A stretch of DNA of 64,000 nucleotides, from NCBI RefSeq assembly GCF_025567625.1, contig NZ_JAOQJC010000003.1, positions 186,001 through 250,000 of the forward strand. The letters run 5' to 3'. The stretch comes from Paenibacillus sp. J5C2022 (lineage in GTDB: Bacteria; Bacillota; Bacilli; Paenibacillales; Paenibacillaceae). Below the pieces are notes generated by a model that had not been told where the DNA came from, searched no databases, and saw only the letters and a list, made by a program, of their open reading frames with translations. Made by a program: the position numbers and the translations under genes. This document shows, piece by piece, positions 35,274 to 43,911 of this stretch (positions are counted from its first letter, which is position 1; each line of letters starts with the position of its first letter).

Positions 35274-38200
35274 TTAATCCAGCTTCGTAACCTTAATATC
35301 GTCCACGCTCAAGGAGCCGCCGTTGTGCAGACCCCAGATCAGCTTGTAATCGTCGTACTGATCCAGCGTGAAGGTGAAGCTCTTCGTGTAAGGATCGCCT
35401 GGCGCATCGGTCCAGTTGTAGACGCCGACATCTTTCGAGTTGCCGCCTATTGGCGTGCGGGCCAGGAAGTAGAAGTAACCGTTCGTCCCCGGCGATACGA
35501 CCGTCTTGGCCTTGAAGTCCACCCGGTATGACGCGCCGGCCTCCAGCACGACCTTGCCGGGATCGCTATACAGGAACTCATACCAGTCCGTCGAAGCGGA
35601 TGCTCCGCCATACGCGGAATAGTCCCCCGCTATGACGCGGTTCGGATCATCCGTCAACTGCCCGTATGTGCCGGTGAAGCCCGGCAAGTAGCAGCTGTCG
35701 CCGAAGCTTCCGCTCTCGAACGTTTCCGTCATCGCTCCCGACACAACCGGATTATCCAAGACGAATATCGCCGTTTCTCCAACCGCCATATCGATTTGGA
35801 ATTCCGATACCGATGTGCCGACCAGTTCATTGGAGATGATGTTGAACACCGGCGTCGGCTGAGGCAACTTGATCGTCTTCGTCCCCGCTGTTGCAGCATG
35901 GACGCTAATCCATGAAGCGTTAGCTTCCACATTGTCATAGCTGTCGGAAAACACATGCACACCCGCATCCTTATACAGCTTGTTCAGCACAGGCGCCGGA
36001 ATCGGCGTGGTGCTGACATACACGCTGCGCCAATCGGCCAGATCCTTCACGACGATAGCCGGACTGCCGTCCTTCACGGAGCTTGCCCATACGCTTGCGC
36101 CTGTAGCATCCGCCTGGAACAGCGGGTCCAGCGGCGTATCGCCGTACACTTCAGTTTCACCGGGGAACATGCCGGAATCCAATTCATAAGACAATGGCTG
36201 CGCTCCGGGCTCGCCCACCTTCGTAATCGTTATATCGTCAACCGATAGTCCGCCTCCGTTATGAAGCCCCCAGATGAGACGATAATCGTCGAAGTGCTTC
36301 AGTGTGAACGTAAAGCTCTTCTCGTAAGAGGCGCCTGACGCATCGGTCCAGCTGTTCACGCCGACATCTTGCGCGACTCCGCCCTCCCCGGTCCTCGCCA
36401 GGAAGTAGAAGTAGCCGTCCGATCCCGGCGAAGCCGTCGTCTTGGCCTTGAAGCTCACCTCATAAGTCGCACCCGCTTCCAGCGCCACTTCACTGTCGTC
36501 GCTATACAGAAATTCATACCAGTCGGTCGAAGCAGAGGCTTCGCCATGAGCTGAATAACTGCCCGATACGACTTCTCCTGCGGCAGATGTGATCTCGCCA
36601 TAGTTGTTATACCCTCCGGTGAATGAGCTCGATGCGAGGCTTCCCCCTTCGAAGTCCTCCGTCAGCAGCGGCACAGGGTTCGCCACCGGCCCGCCACCGG
36701 CTACAGATTGTTGTAAGGTGAAGCCTGTCAAATTCTCCATCCGGTTGAGAGACAAGGCTTCACCCGGGTCGCCGACATAGCCGGGCGCCCAGTTCCACAC
36801 CAGCGTGCGGCCGTTGTCCTTGAGCGATTCGATTGCCGCGCGCTGCTGACCGGTCAACTGGAACGTATCCAGGAAAATATACACCTTATATCGGTCCGGA
36901 ATCCGTCCTTCCACCAAATCCTCGATCAAATAGCGGTCGTAAGGCGCCCCCGCCTTGCTTAGCTCACCTGCTCCTTGCGGTCGGCCCACGACAGGGCCTT
37001 CATAGAAGTTCGCAGAAACATCCTTGTCTCCTCCCAAATAATAAGCGCTCTGGTTGGATGAGATGACCGCTACTTCGGAATTGCGTTCGCGCGGCAGGTG
37101 CATGGAGTAATCGCCCCAGTGCTTCAGCCGCTTGAATTCGGCGGCAATCTCGGGCGCGTCATACCATAGTCCGGAGGAATGGTCCATGTACCACATGCCG
37201 GTCGCATGCGTGACCGCCTGACCGAACGCCCGCTGCAGAATGCCGAGTGATTCCGCCATATTGGATGCCAGCACGAACGAGGTGCCCGGCGGCGCCAGAT
37301 GCGTGCGGTCGTCCGCTTCGTCGATGAACAGCTTATTGTGCAGTGCAAGACTGTCGCTGTACGTGCGCAGCGCGCCGTCCTCTCCCGGCCCCCGTCTCCA
37401 GTACGTATGCGGCGAAGTCAACAGATCCACATTCGTAAGGCGGTGAGCGAGCGCCGCCTCCCGATGATGCACCTCCTGCGGCATATACCCCATATCCGGA
37501 GTATAACCGTACAGGACGGAGACAATGAGTTGTCCGTTGCTCTCATCCTTCACAATGCCGGCAAAGTGGTTGATCGCCTCCACCACAGACAGCTGGTAAG
37601 CCTCGTAATAATCGGATAGACGCGTCGACAGGGAAGGATCGCGGAACAAGCCGACGTCGCTTGCAGACCGATCCGCAGCGGTTGGGATCGTGACGGACTG
37701 GAACGTAACGGATGGATCGCCCCATGCGTTCCGCAGCTCGTTCACATCATTCCCGTACTTCGCCTTCACATGCTCGATAAAGGCCAGACGCATCGGCTCG
37801 CTCGTATCCGGCAAGTACTCCGAGTTCCAGTTATGCCATTCTCCGTACATGCCTGCGGACAGCGTGAAGCCCATCAGTTGATTGCGATGCGGACCGTCCA
37901 GCAGATGGCGCACCATGGCACGCAGCATCGCTCCCGCCTCATCGCGCCAGAGTTGCGAGGCCATAGAGGCGTCGCGCGTTACGGGATTGGTGCCGGGATC
38001 GATCGCGTAGCCTACCGCTTCCGCCGGATTCTGCTGCAGCCACCATTCCGGCGCCCATAGATGCAGCCTTGGCAGCGCGTAGCCGTCCGTTACCCGGCCG
38101 GCGAATATATCCATAACGCCGTCTACCGTCGTGAAGTCTTGCTGGCCGGGACCGGTCCAGCCGAGATCCAGGAAGCTGGTCTTCTCGATGAAGGAATACA

Positions 38201-38471
38201 GCTTCACCCCGGCATCCTGGAACACCGCTGCATCCTGTGCAGATATCTCTTGCTCGAACAGAAACATAGGGAACTCCGGCTCGCTGTTCACGAAGAGCGC
38301 CGGAGCGCCGTTATGCGTACCGATCTGGAACGCGGGAGGCACCGTTCCTCCACCTTGCCCGTTTTGCACCGCAGCCGCCTCCTCCTGGCTCGCTTCTTCC
38401 GCCCATCCCGTTCCGCTTCCCAGTAGTGACATGAGCATCGTCAACATGAGTATCGCCTTCACGCTTCTCAT
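35274..38471 (-). CDS. Large secreted GH42-like beta-galactosidase-type protein with two repeated C-terminal modules
   Basis: A 1065-residue exported enzyme. ATG at 38471 is preferred over TTG at 38486. Signal peptide in the first 25 residues. The TIM barrel (about 60-440) has candidate acid/base Glu in GMYGEWHNW (about 211) and nucleophile Glu in LFIDEADDRTH (about 385). A trimerisation-like domain follows (EVAVISSNQSAYYLGG). Two about 150-residue modules, sharing STDWYEFLYSD, FYFLART and LIWGLHNGG-LSVDDI, lie at about 603-752 and 910-1065. The first is inserted inside the C-terminal region, because sequence typical of GH42 ends (DAGVHVFSDSYDNVEAN) resumes after it. Last gene of a transporter operon. 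Confidence 0.8.
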   Translation of the reverse strand: MRSVKAILMLTMLMSLLGSGTGWAEEASQEEAAAVQNGQGGGTVPPAFQIGTHNGAPALFVNSEPEFPMFLFEQEISAQDAAVFQDAGVKLYSFIEKTSFLDLGWTGPGQQDFTTVDGVMDIFAGRVTDGYALPRLHLWAPEWWLQQNPAEAVGYAIDPGTNPVTRDASMASQLWRDEAGAMLRAMVRHLLDGPHRNQLMGFTLSAGMYGEWHNWNSEYLPDTSEPMRLAFIEHVKAKYGNDVNELRNAWGDPSVTFQSVTIPTAADRSASDVGLFRDPSLSTRLSDYYEAYQLSVVEAINHFAGIVKDESNGQLIVSVLYGYTPDMGYMPQEVHHREAALAHRLTNVDLLTSPHTYWRRGPGEDGALRTYSDSLALHNKLFIDEADDRTHLAPPGTSFVLASNMAESLGILQRAFGQAVTHATGMWYMDHSSGLWYDAPEIAAEFKRLKHWGDYSMHLPRERNSEVAVISSNQSAYYLGGDKDVSANFYEGPVVGRPQGAGELSKAGAPYDRYLIEDLVEGRIPDRYKVYIFLDTFQLTGQQRAAIESLKDNGRTLVWNWAPGYVGDPGEALSLNRMENLTGFTLQQSVAGGGPVANPVPLLTEDFEGGSLASSSFTGGYNNYGEITSAAGEVVSGSYSAHGEASASTDWYEFLYSDDSEVALEAGATYEVSFKAKTTASPGSDGYFYFLARTGEGGVAQDVGVNSWTDASGASYEKSFTFTLKHFDDYRLIWGLHNGGGLSVDDITITKVGEPGAQPLSYELDSGMFPGETEVYGDTPLDPLFQADATGASVWASSVKDGSPAIVVKDLADWRSVYVSTTPIPAPVLNKLYKDAGVHVFSDSYDNVEANASWISVHAATAGTKTIKLPQPTPVFNIISNELVGTSVSEFQIDMAVGETAIFVLDNPVVSGAMTETFESGSFGDSCYLPGFTGTYGQLTDDPNRVIAGDYSAYGGASASTDWYEFLYSDPGKVVLEAGASYRVDFKAKTVVSPGTNGYFYFLARTPIGGNSKDVGVYNWTDAPGDPYTKSFTFTLDQYDDYKLIWGLHNGGSLSVDDIKVTKLD

Positions 38472-38512
38472 CCGTTGCCTCAACACCTTTCTTCACTTTG
38501 ATCTTGCGTTTG

Positions 38513-39358
38513 CTACCCTTTCAGCCCGCCCATCGCGAAGCCGGATATGAGCTTCTCCTGCAGGAACAGGTATGCGATCAGAATCGGCAGCACCGCGATC
38601 CACATCGCTGCGAACAATACCGTGTAGTTGGCGCTGTACTTCTGCACCTCCACCAGATTGGCAAGTCCTACCGCAATCGTATATTGGCTGGCATCCTGCA
38701 GCAGAATGAACGGCTGGAAGTAATCGTTCCATATGCCGATGACCGCGAAGATGCACACCGCCACGATGCCCCCTCTGACGAGCGGCAGCATAATGAACAG
38801 GAAGACGCGGAAGTGTCCCGCTCCGTCCATGAACGCCGCTTCGGCGTATTCCCAGCTGATTCCCTTGAAGAAGGAATACAGAATGATCATGTTGAAGCCG
38901 ATGCCGCCCGCATAACCGAGCATGACGCCCAGCGGATTGAACAGGCCGAGCTGCTGCATAAGCAGATACCACGGGCCGAACGTCCCCACCGTAGGGATAA
39001 GGAAGCCTACGATGGCCAGCGCATACACGATATTCGAGCCCTTGAATTTATACTTCGCCACCACATATGCCGGCATGGCCGCGCACATGACGGATGTGAA
39101 CGTGCCGATCGCCGTCATCCATACGCTATTGAAGAAGTACTTGCCGATATTCGCCGACGACCACGCCGCCGCGTAATTATCCCAGCGCCATTCCTTCGGC
39201 AGCGACCATATGTCCATGAAGAACTCCTGATTGCTCTTGAGCGAGTTGATCAGCATCCATATGAACGGGTAGATCAAGCTGACCGCGTAAGCCATGAACA
39301 GCAGCTGAATGACCGTGCGAAGAGCGAGCTGTCCCAACGATTTGCGTTCCGAATTCAT
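38513..39358 (-). CDS. Sugar ABC transporter permease
   Basis: A 281-residue, six-helix permease. ATG at 39358 (MNSERKSLGQL) is chosen with AGGGG nine bases upstream; the open frame to 39382 is an extension. The EAA loop is SWEYAEAAFMDGAGHFRVFL and the C-terminus GFAMGGLKG. It pairs with the 39386 permease. It lies 41 bases before the GH42-like gene. Confidence 0.93.
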   Translation of the reverse strand: MNSERKSLGQLALRTVIQLLFMAYAVSLIYPFIWMLINSLKSNQEFFMDIWSLPKEWRWDNYAAAWSSANIGKYFFNSVWMTAIGTFTSVMCAAMPAYVVAKYKFKGSNIVYALAIVGFLIPTVGTFGPWYLLMQQLGLFNPLGVMLGYAGGIGFNMIILYSFFKGISWEYAEAAFMDGAGHFRVFLFIMLPLVRGGIVAVCIFAVIGIWNDYFQPFILLQDASQYTIAVGLANLVEVQKYSANYTVLFAAMWIAVLPILIAYLFLQEKLISGFAMGGLKG

Positions 39359-39385
39359 ATCTCCATTCCCCTTCCTGTCCACTCT

Positions 39386-40291
39386 CTAGAACTCCGACGT
39401 CTCATACCGTTCCGTCAGCCACTTGATGCTCCATACGACGACAAAGCCGAGCAATGCGAAGATCATGCCGTACGCCGCCGCCAGTCCGTAGGAATTCTTC
39501 TCCACGACAAGCCGGTACATCTCCAGCGCCACAGTCGTGGAAGAACTGAACGGTCCGCCGTTCGTCAGCAGGAGCGGCTGCAGGAAGATGGTGAAGGCGC
39601 CGCTCGTCCCCAGAATTATCAGGGTCGATATCGCCGGCCAGGCGGATGGAATAACGATGCTGAACAGCTCCTTCCAGAAGCCGATGCCGTCCAGCTTGCC
39701 GACCTCGAAGAAGTCCGTCGGGATGCGCTGCAGCGAGCCGGTAATGATGACATTGTTCCAGCCGATCGTCACCCATACATAGAACACGAATACGGAGAGA
39801 AGCGCCGTCTTCGTATCGCCCAGCCACGCCCGCTGCCACTCCTCCAGGCCCAGCAGGCCAAGCAGTCCGTTGAGAATTCCTTGCGTCGGATTGAGCGAGA
39901 AGGAGAACACCATCGTAATGACCACAATGGAGATGATGGAGGGAAAGAAGTACACGATTCGGTAGAATCGGGCAAAAGGCAGCTTCCGGTGCAAAATGAG
40001 CGCCACGACAAGGGAAATCGCCAGCGTCATGAGATTGACGGGAATGAACAGCAGGCTGTTCTTGATCGCGGAAATCCACACGACATCGTTCGCCATTCCT
40101 TTGAACGCGGACACGTAGTTGTCGAAGCCGACCCACGTCCGCTTGCCCGTAAGCGGATTCCAAAATTGAAAGGAATATAGCAGTGTCTGGATCTGCAAGT
40201 AAAGCCCGAACACGCCATAATGCAGCAGCGGCCATGCCAGCATAACCGCAATAAATATTCCTCGTTTCGTAATAGGGAGTTTCATAAGCAT
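39386..40291 (-). CDS. Sugar ABC transporter permease
   Basis: A 301-residue, six-helix permease. ATG at 40291 follows AAAGGATACAGA; the long upstream extension to 40381 lacks support. The EAA loop is IPTDFFEVGKLDGIGFWKELF, where the usual Glu-Ala-Ala is changed to Glu-Val-Gly. Forms the membrane channel with the product of 38513. The 131-base gap to the binding-protein stop has no gene. Confidence 0.92.
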   Translation of the reverse strand: MLMKLPITKRGIFIAVMLAWPLLHYGVFGLYLQIQTLLYSFQFWNPLTGKRTWVGFDNYVSAFKGMANDVVWISAIKNSLLFIPVNLMTLAISLVVALILHRKLPFARFYRIVYFFPSIISIVVITMVFSFSLNPTQGILNGLLGLLGLEEWQRAWLGDTKTALLSVFVFYVWVTIGWNNVIITGSLQRIPTDFFEVGKLDGIGFWKELFSIVIPSAWPAISTLIILGTSGAFTIFLQPLLLTNGGPFSSSTTVALEMYRLVVEKNSYGLAAAYGMIFALLGFVVVWSIKWLTERYETSEF

Positions 40292-40422
40292 TCTGTATCC
40301 TTTCTTGTGATGCTGATGCCAATGCCGGTACCGGATAAGAGATGTAGCCGGGAATGAGCAGAGAAGGCCTGACGCCTGCATGCTCCAGACCCGGCCTCCT
40401 CCCTTTACCGCCGATTATCCCG

Positions 40423-41826
40423 CTACTGCGTGTTCAGAAGCTTCTGCTTCTCCTTCCACTTGTCGGGAGACAGCTTCATATTCACTTCCACAACCTCGTC
40501 TACCGTCTTGCTGCCGGAAGCGATTGCCGAATAGGCGTCGATGCCCGGGCTTTCTTCCAGCGCTTGCGGCTTATATACGAGAGCAATCGTCTTGTACGTA
40601 TTCGTCGCTTCCAGCACGCTCTTCGTGAAATCGCTGATCGGCAAGCCGTCGACGGAATAGGTGAATGCACGGGATGATCCCGTCAGTTCCGTGAACTTGC
40701 GGTTGGCTTCCTCCGTAGAGGTGAACAGCAGGAATTTCTTCGCCCACTCCTGATTTTTGGAAGCGCTCGGAATGCCGCCGAAGCCGGATGTCAGCGATTC
40801 GATGACAGGTTCCTTCACGACAGCATCCGCTGCTGGAGGAATCGGCATCATGCGCATGCTGAAGCCTTCCGGCAGAGCGTCCTTCATTTCATTCTCCAGC
40901 CATTCGCCGTTCAGAATCATGGCCGCCTTGCCGCGCAGGAACTCCATCTGCGATTCCGTATGATTCAGCGCCAGCGTCCCCTTCAGCATCCAGTCCTCCT
41001 GGATCATCCCCTCCAGCAAGCCGTACGCCCGCTTGAAGCCGGCATGCTCATACAGCGACGGAATATCCTCTTCGGACGGATTCGTCAGCTTCTCGATGAA
41101 TTCCGGACCGCCGTATTGCAGATACGCCGCATGGCCGAACGGGAACAGATACATCGGGTATTGGCCGGGATAGGTGAACGGAGCGATTCCCTTCGCCTTG
41201 ATCTGCTCCACCAGCCCCTCCATCTCTTCCCATGTCTCGGGATACGTCCAGCCGTTCTCCTCGAACAGCTTCACATTGTAGATGATGCCCTGCGTCAGCT
41301 TCGTCCACGGCACGCCGTAACGCTTGCCGAATACATCCATCGCATTGTCGGTGGAATCCGTAATCGTCCCGGCAATCGTCTTGCCGTCCGCGAGCGGCTC
41401 CTGGTACAGATCGGTAATGTCCGTGAGCAGGCCGGCAGGTCCCCACTTGCGCATCAGTGAATCGTCAACGAATACAATATCCGGCACATTCGTTCCCGAC
41501 TCCATCCGCGGCTGGATAATTTCATTCATCTTCGGATTGCCCTCCAGCTCGATCGTCACATGCTCATATTGCTGCTCGAACTGTTCCTTCAGCCATACGA
41601 ACCAGGAGTCGCCATAGCCGCCCTGGAAGAAAGAGACCTTGAGCGTCACCGGCTCCTCCTTCTGGGCCGACTCGCCGCTATTGCCTCCGGCGTTGTCCGT
41701 TGCTCCCGCATTGCCGCCTTTTTCATTGTTGCTGTTGTTGCCGTTGCCCGCATTGCCGGAGCAGCCCGCCAATACGGCGAACACCATGATGACAGCCAGC
41801 GTCACTTTGAACAATTGAAGCTTCAT
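40423..41826 (-). CDS. ABC transporter binding lipoprotein
   Basis: A 467-residue extracellular binding protein. ATG at 41826 follows GGGAGGATATCGAT. Lipobox VLAGC places the lipid-bearing Cys at 22, then a long Asn/Gly/Glu linker. The core (TLKVSFFQGGYGDSWFVWLK, then VPDIVFVDDSLMRKWGPAGL) is of the family 1 sugar-binding type. The gene sits between a nucleoside-hydrolase-like enzyme and two permeases. The ligand could be a galactoside or a nucleoside-like glycoside, which the sequence does not decide. Confidence 0.92.
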   Translation of the reverse strand: MKLQLFKVTLAVIMVFAVLAGCSGNAGNGNNSNNEKGGNAGATDNAGGNSGESAQKEEPVTLKVSFFQGGYGDSWFVWLKEQFEQQYEHVTIELEGNPKMNEIIQPRMESGTNVPDIVFVDDSLMRKWGPAGLLTDITDLYQEPLADGKTIAGTITDSTDNAMDVFGKRYGVPWTKLTQGIIYNVKLFEENGWTYPETWEEMEGLVEQIKAKGIAPFTYPGQYPMYLFPFGHAAYLQYGGPEFIEKLTNPSEEDIPSLYEHAGFKRAYGLLEGMIQEDWMLKGTLALNHTESQMEFLRGKAAMILNGEWLENEMKDALPEGFSMRMMPIPPAADAVVKEPVIESLTSGFGGIPSASKNQEWAKKFLLFTSTEEANRKFTELTGSSRAFTYSVDGLPISDFTKSVLEATNTYKTIALVYKPQALEESPGIDAYSAIASGSKTVDEVVEVNMKLSPDKWKEKQKLLNTQ

Positions 41827-41950
41827 ATCGATATCCTCCCTTTCGTTAAGAACCCCTTTATCTGTACATGCCATACTGCCCTCTTGCGCTCGGAAGCGGT
41901 TCAAGCCGCCGCAAGGTTGAAGCTATTCCTGTCGGGCCAGGTGCCTCAAT

Positions 41951-42919
41951 CTAAGCTTCACCTCCTTCAAAAATGCGCGGCGCAGCCGCTGAAACCGCTT
42001 GCACACCTGCTCCGGCAAATGTCTCCTCCAGCACTCTCTCGCGGAACATCGTCATCAACCTCTTATGGTCGACCTCTACACATACGTGTACATTCGGCAC
42101 ACCCTCCTGCACTTCGCCGAAATGCGGCTTCAGGCTGAACGTCATCCCCCTCGTATGCTCGCCCTTCGTCTCCACCTGCACCCGCTTCCACTCCGTCCGG
42201 ACAAAGCTGCGGTCAATGAGAATGGCAAGCGGTATCGCATCGAACATAATGATCGGCCTGTTGACACCGACAGCCTTCCAGCGATCCACCAGCGCGGCCA
42301 AAAAGCGCGACTGCTCCGTATTCGCACCTTTCAATGTAGCAATTACCTCATCTGTGTCGCATGCCAACTCCAAACATACCTCCAGACCCGCCGCAGTAAT
42401 GGGGATACCGGACCGGAACAGCACGTCCGCCGCTTCCGGGTCGCTTACAATATTGCATTCTTTGTAATGCGCTTCATATTCGCCGCCCATAATGATAATT
42501 TCTTTTACATTTCTAGCAAATTCAGGAGATCTTGTTATGGCCATCGCTACATTCGTCATGGCGCCGATCGCCATCACGCTGATCCGCCCCGGCGCGGCAT
42601 TGACCAGCCTGATCATCAGATCGGCTCCGTCCTCCTCCGCTTCCGTTCCGTAATGCGCCAGCTCATCCCCGTATTGGTTAGGCGGCTCCTCATACCGCCA
42701 TTGCCCGGACAGAGGCAGTGCAGCTCCCGCCGCTACGGGAATATGGCCCATTCCGTTCAGCGCGAGCAGTGCGCGCGCAATACTCGCCCGCTTCTTCGGC
42801 TGCTGTCCGACCGTCGTCACTCCGGCCAGCCGTATCTCGGGAGAGCGTACGGCCATAGCCAGGGTAAGCAGGTCGTCAATGTCCCCGCCGATATCCGTAT
42901 CCACAATCACTTCTGTCAT
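41951..42919 (-). CDS. Inosine/uridine-preferring nucleoside hydrolase family protein
   Basis: A 322-residue hydrolase. ATG at 42919 is likely (42934 is possible but lies directly against its AAAGG). VIVDTDIGGDIDD at the N-terminus is the calcium-binding Asp cluster of the family, and the EYEAHYKECNIVSDPEAADVLF segment gives the conserved Asn/Asp ribose site. Late in the protein IMFDAIPLAIL corresponds to the HDPLA motif, but the His is replaced by Phe, so base recognition is probably altered. The family cleaves N-ribosides. Being first in a sugar-import operon with a secreted GH42-like protein, it may act on a different pentoside. Confidence 0.87.
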   Translation of the reverse strand: MTEVIVDTDIGGDIDDLLTLAMAVRSPEIRLAGVTTVGQQPKKRASIARALLALNGMGHIPVAAGAALPLSGQWRYEEPPNQYGDELAHYGTEAEEDGADLMIRLVNAAPGRISVMAIGAMTNVAMAITRSPEFARNVKEIIIMGGEYEAHYKECNIVSDPEAADVLFRSGIPITAAGLEVCLELACDTDEVIATLKGANTEQSRFLAALVDRWKAVGVNRPIIMFDAIPLAILIDRSFVRTEWKRVQVETKGEHTRGMTFSLKPHFGEVQEGVPNVHVCVEVDHKRLMTMFRERVLEETFAGAGVQAVSAAAPRIFEGGEA

Positions 42920-42965
42920 AACCTGCTTCAGCATCCTTTCAGGGACCTAACAACACAATAAATAA

Positions 42966-43043
42966 TAATTATAAATTATTGCAGGACCAAATAATGATAG
43001 TTTCATGAGTTATTATTGAAATAACTCATGAATCCATCATATA
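42966..43043. promoter_or_regulatory. Divergent promoter region with a 31-bp palindrome
   Basis: TTCATGAGTTATT (43000-43012) and AATAACTCATGAA (43018-43030) are perfect 13-bp inverted arms around 5 bases. On the minus strand TATAAT lies at 42971-42966, so the palindrome centre is near -56 of the transporter operon. On the plus strand TTGAAA (43014-43019), 18 bases, TATAGT (43038-43043) places it over the -35 of the AraC gene. This suits one AraC protein activating leftward and repressing itself. Confidence 0.65.
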
Positions 43044-43125
43044 GTTAATGAAAAGGCTTATCTATAACAGACTGGCTATTTTCTATCACGCAATGGACAT
43101 GAGATGGAAGGAATGGTGAGGTGCG

Positions 43126-43911
43126 ATGAACTTTAATCTGAACTTTCTGCAGTTTTATCACCTGTCCCAGGCCGCTTCTCCCGGCATGCACAAGCATGGC
43201 TGCTTCGAGCTTGTCTATTACAGAAAGGGCTCCGGCTATACGCATATCGGAGATACCCGGTACGAATACGCTCCCCGCACATTCGCCATCATTCGCCCTC
43301 ATACACCGCATGACGAGAAGCGTTATGCGGATACGGAGGTGTTCTTCATCGGATTCGAATACGACGATATTCCCGTCAGCTTGCCCAGCGGCATCTTCCA
43401 GGACGATAGAGAGGAGAAGGTGTGGCAGCTGCTACAGGCGATGAAGAAGGAATTCATGGAGAAGCGCAGCTTCCATTCGCTGCAGTTGAATCTGATCGGG
43501 GGACAGCTGCTGCTGGAGGTATGCCGCCTGCCGCAGATCAGCATGGACGACTTGGAGAAGGAGGATCGCATGATCTACGCCCTCAATTATATGAAGGAGA
43601 ATTACATGCACAGCATTGACTTGCACAATCTGGCGCATCTGTCCGGCTACAGCTTCGACCGCTTCCGGCACGCCTTCAAGGAAAGAACGGGGCTCTCGCC
43701 CCGCAACTATATGATTATGAAGCGGCTGGAGCGCTCGCTTGAGCTGCTGTCCACCACAAGGATGAAGATTTCCGCCATTGCCGTGGAATGCGGCTTCTCG
43801 ACGCCCTCGCAATTCAGCGCCATGTTCCATCAGATGACCGGCATGACGCCGAAGGCATACCGTCGAGACCCGTCAGCTCTGCCTGCCAAGCCGATCTTTG
43901 CCGAGGATTAG
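43126..43911 (+). CDS. AraC-family transcriptional regulator (cupin + HTH)
   Basis: A 261-residue regulator starting at ATG 43126 behind GAGGTGCG. The N-terminal cupin sensor (HKHGCFELVYYRKGSGYTHI, IRPHTPHDE) is followed by a double HTH at about 155-255 (HNLAHLSGYSFDRFRHAFKE, then AIAVECGFSTPSQFSAMFHQ). It is divergent from the nucleoside hydrolase/transporter operon and most likely controls it through the 31-bp palindrome. Its 3' end overlaps the convergent FtsX-type gene by 39 bases. Confidence 0.92.
   Translation: MNFNLNFLQFYHLSQAASPGMHKHGCFELVYYRKGSGYTHIGDTRYEYAPRTFAIIRPHTPHDEKRYADTEVFFIGFEYDDIPVSLPSGIFQDDREEKVWQLLQAMKKEFMEKRSFHSLQLNLIGGQLLLEVCRLPQISMDDLEKEDRMIYALNYMKENYMHSIDLHNLAHLSGYSFDRFRHAFKERTGLSPRNYMIMKRLERSLELLSTTRMKISAIAVECGFSTPSQFSAMFHQMTGMTPKAYRRDPSALPAKPIFAED

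Noticed and set aside
38498-40180. A 560-codon plus-strand open frame opposite the two permeases.
   Set aside because: Composition is Arg/Gln/Asp/His-rich antisense type, and both minus-strand permeases are unmistakable.
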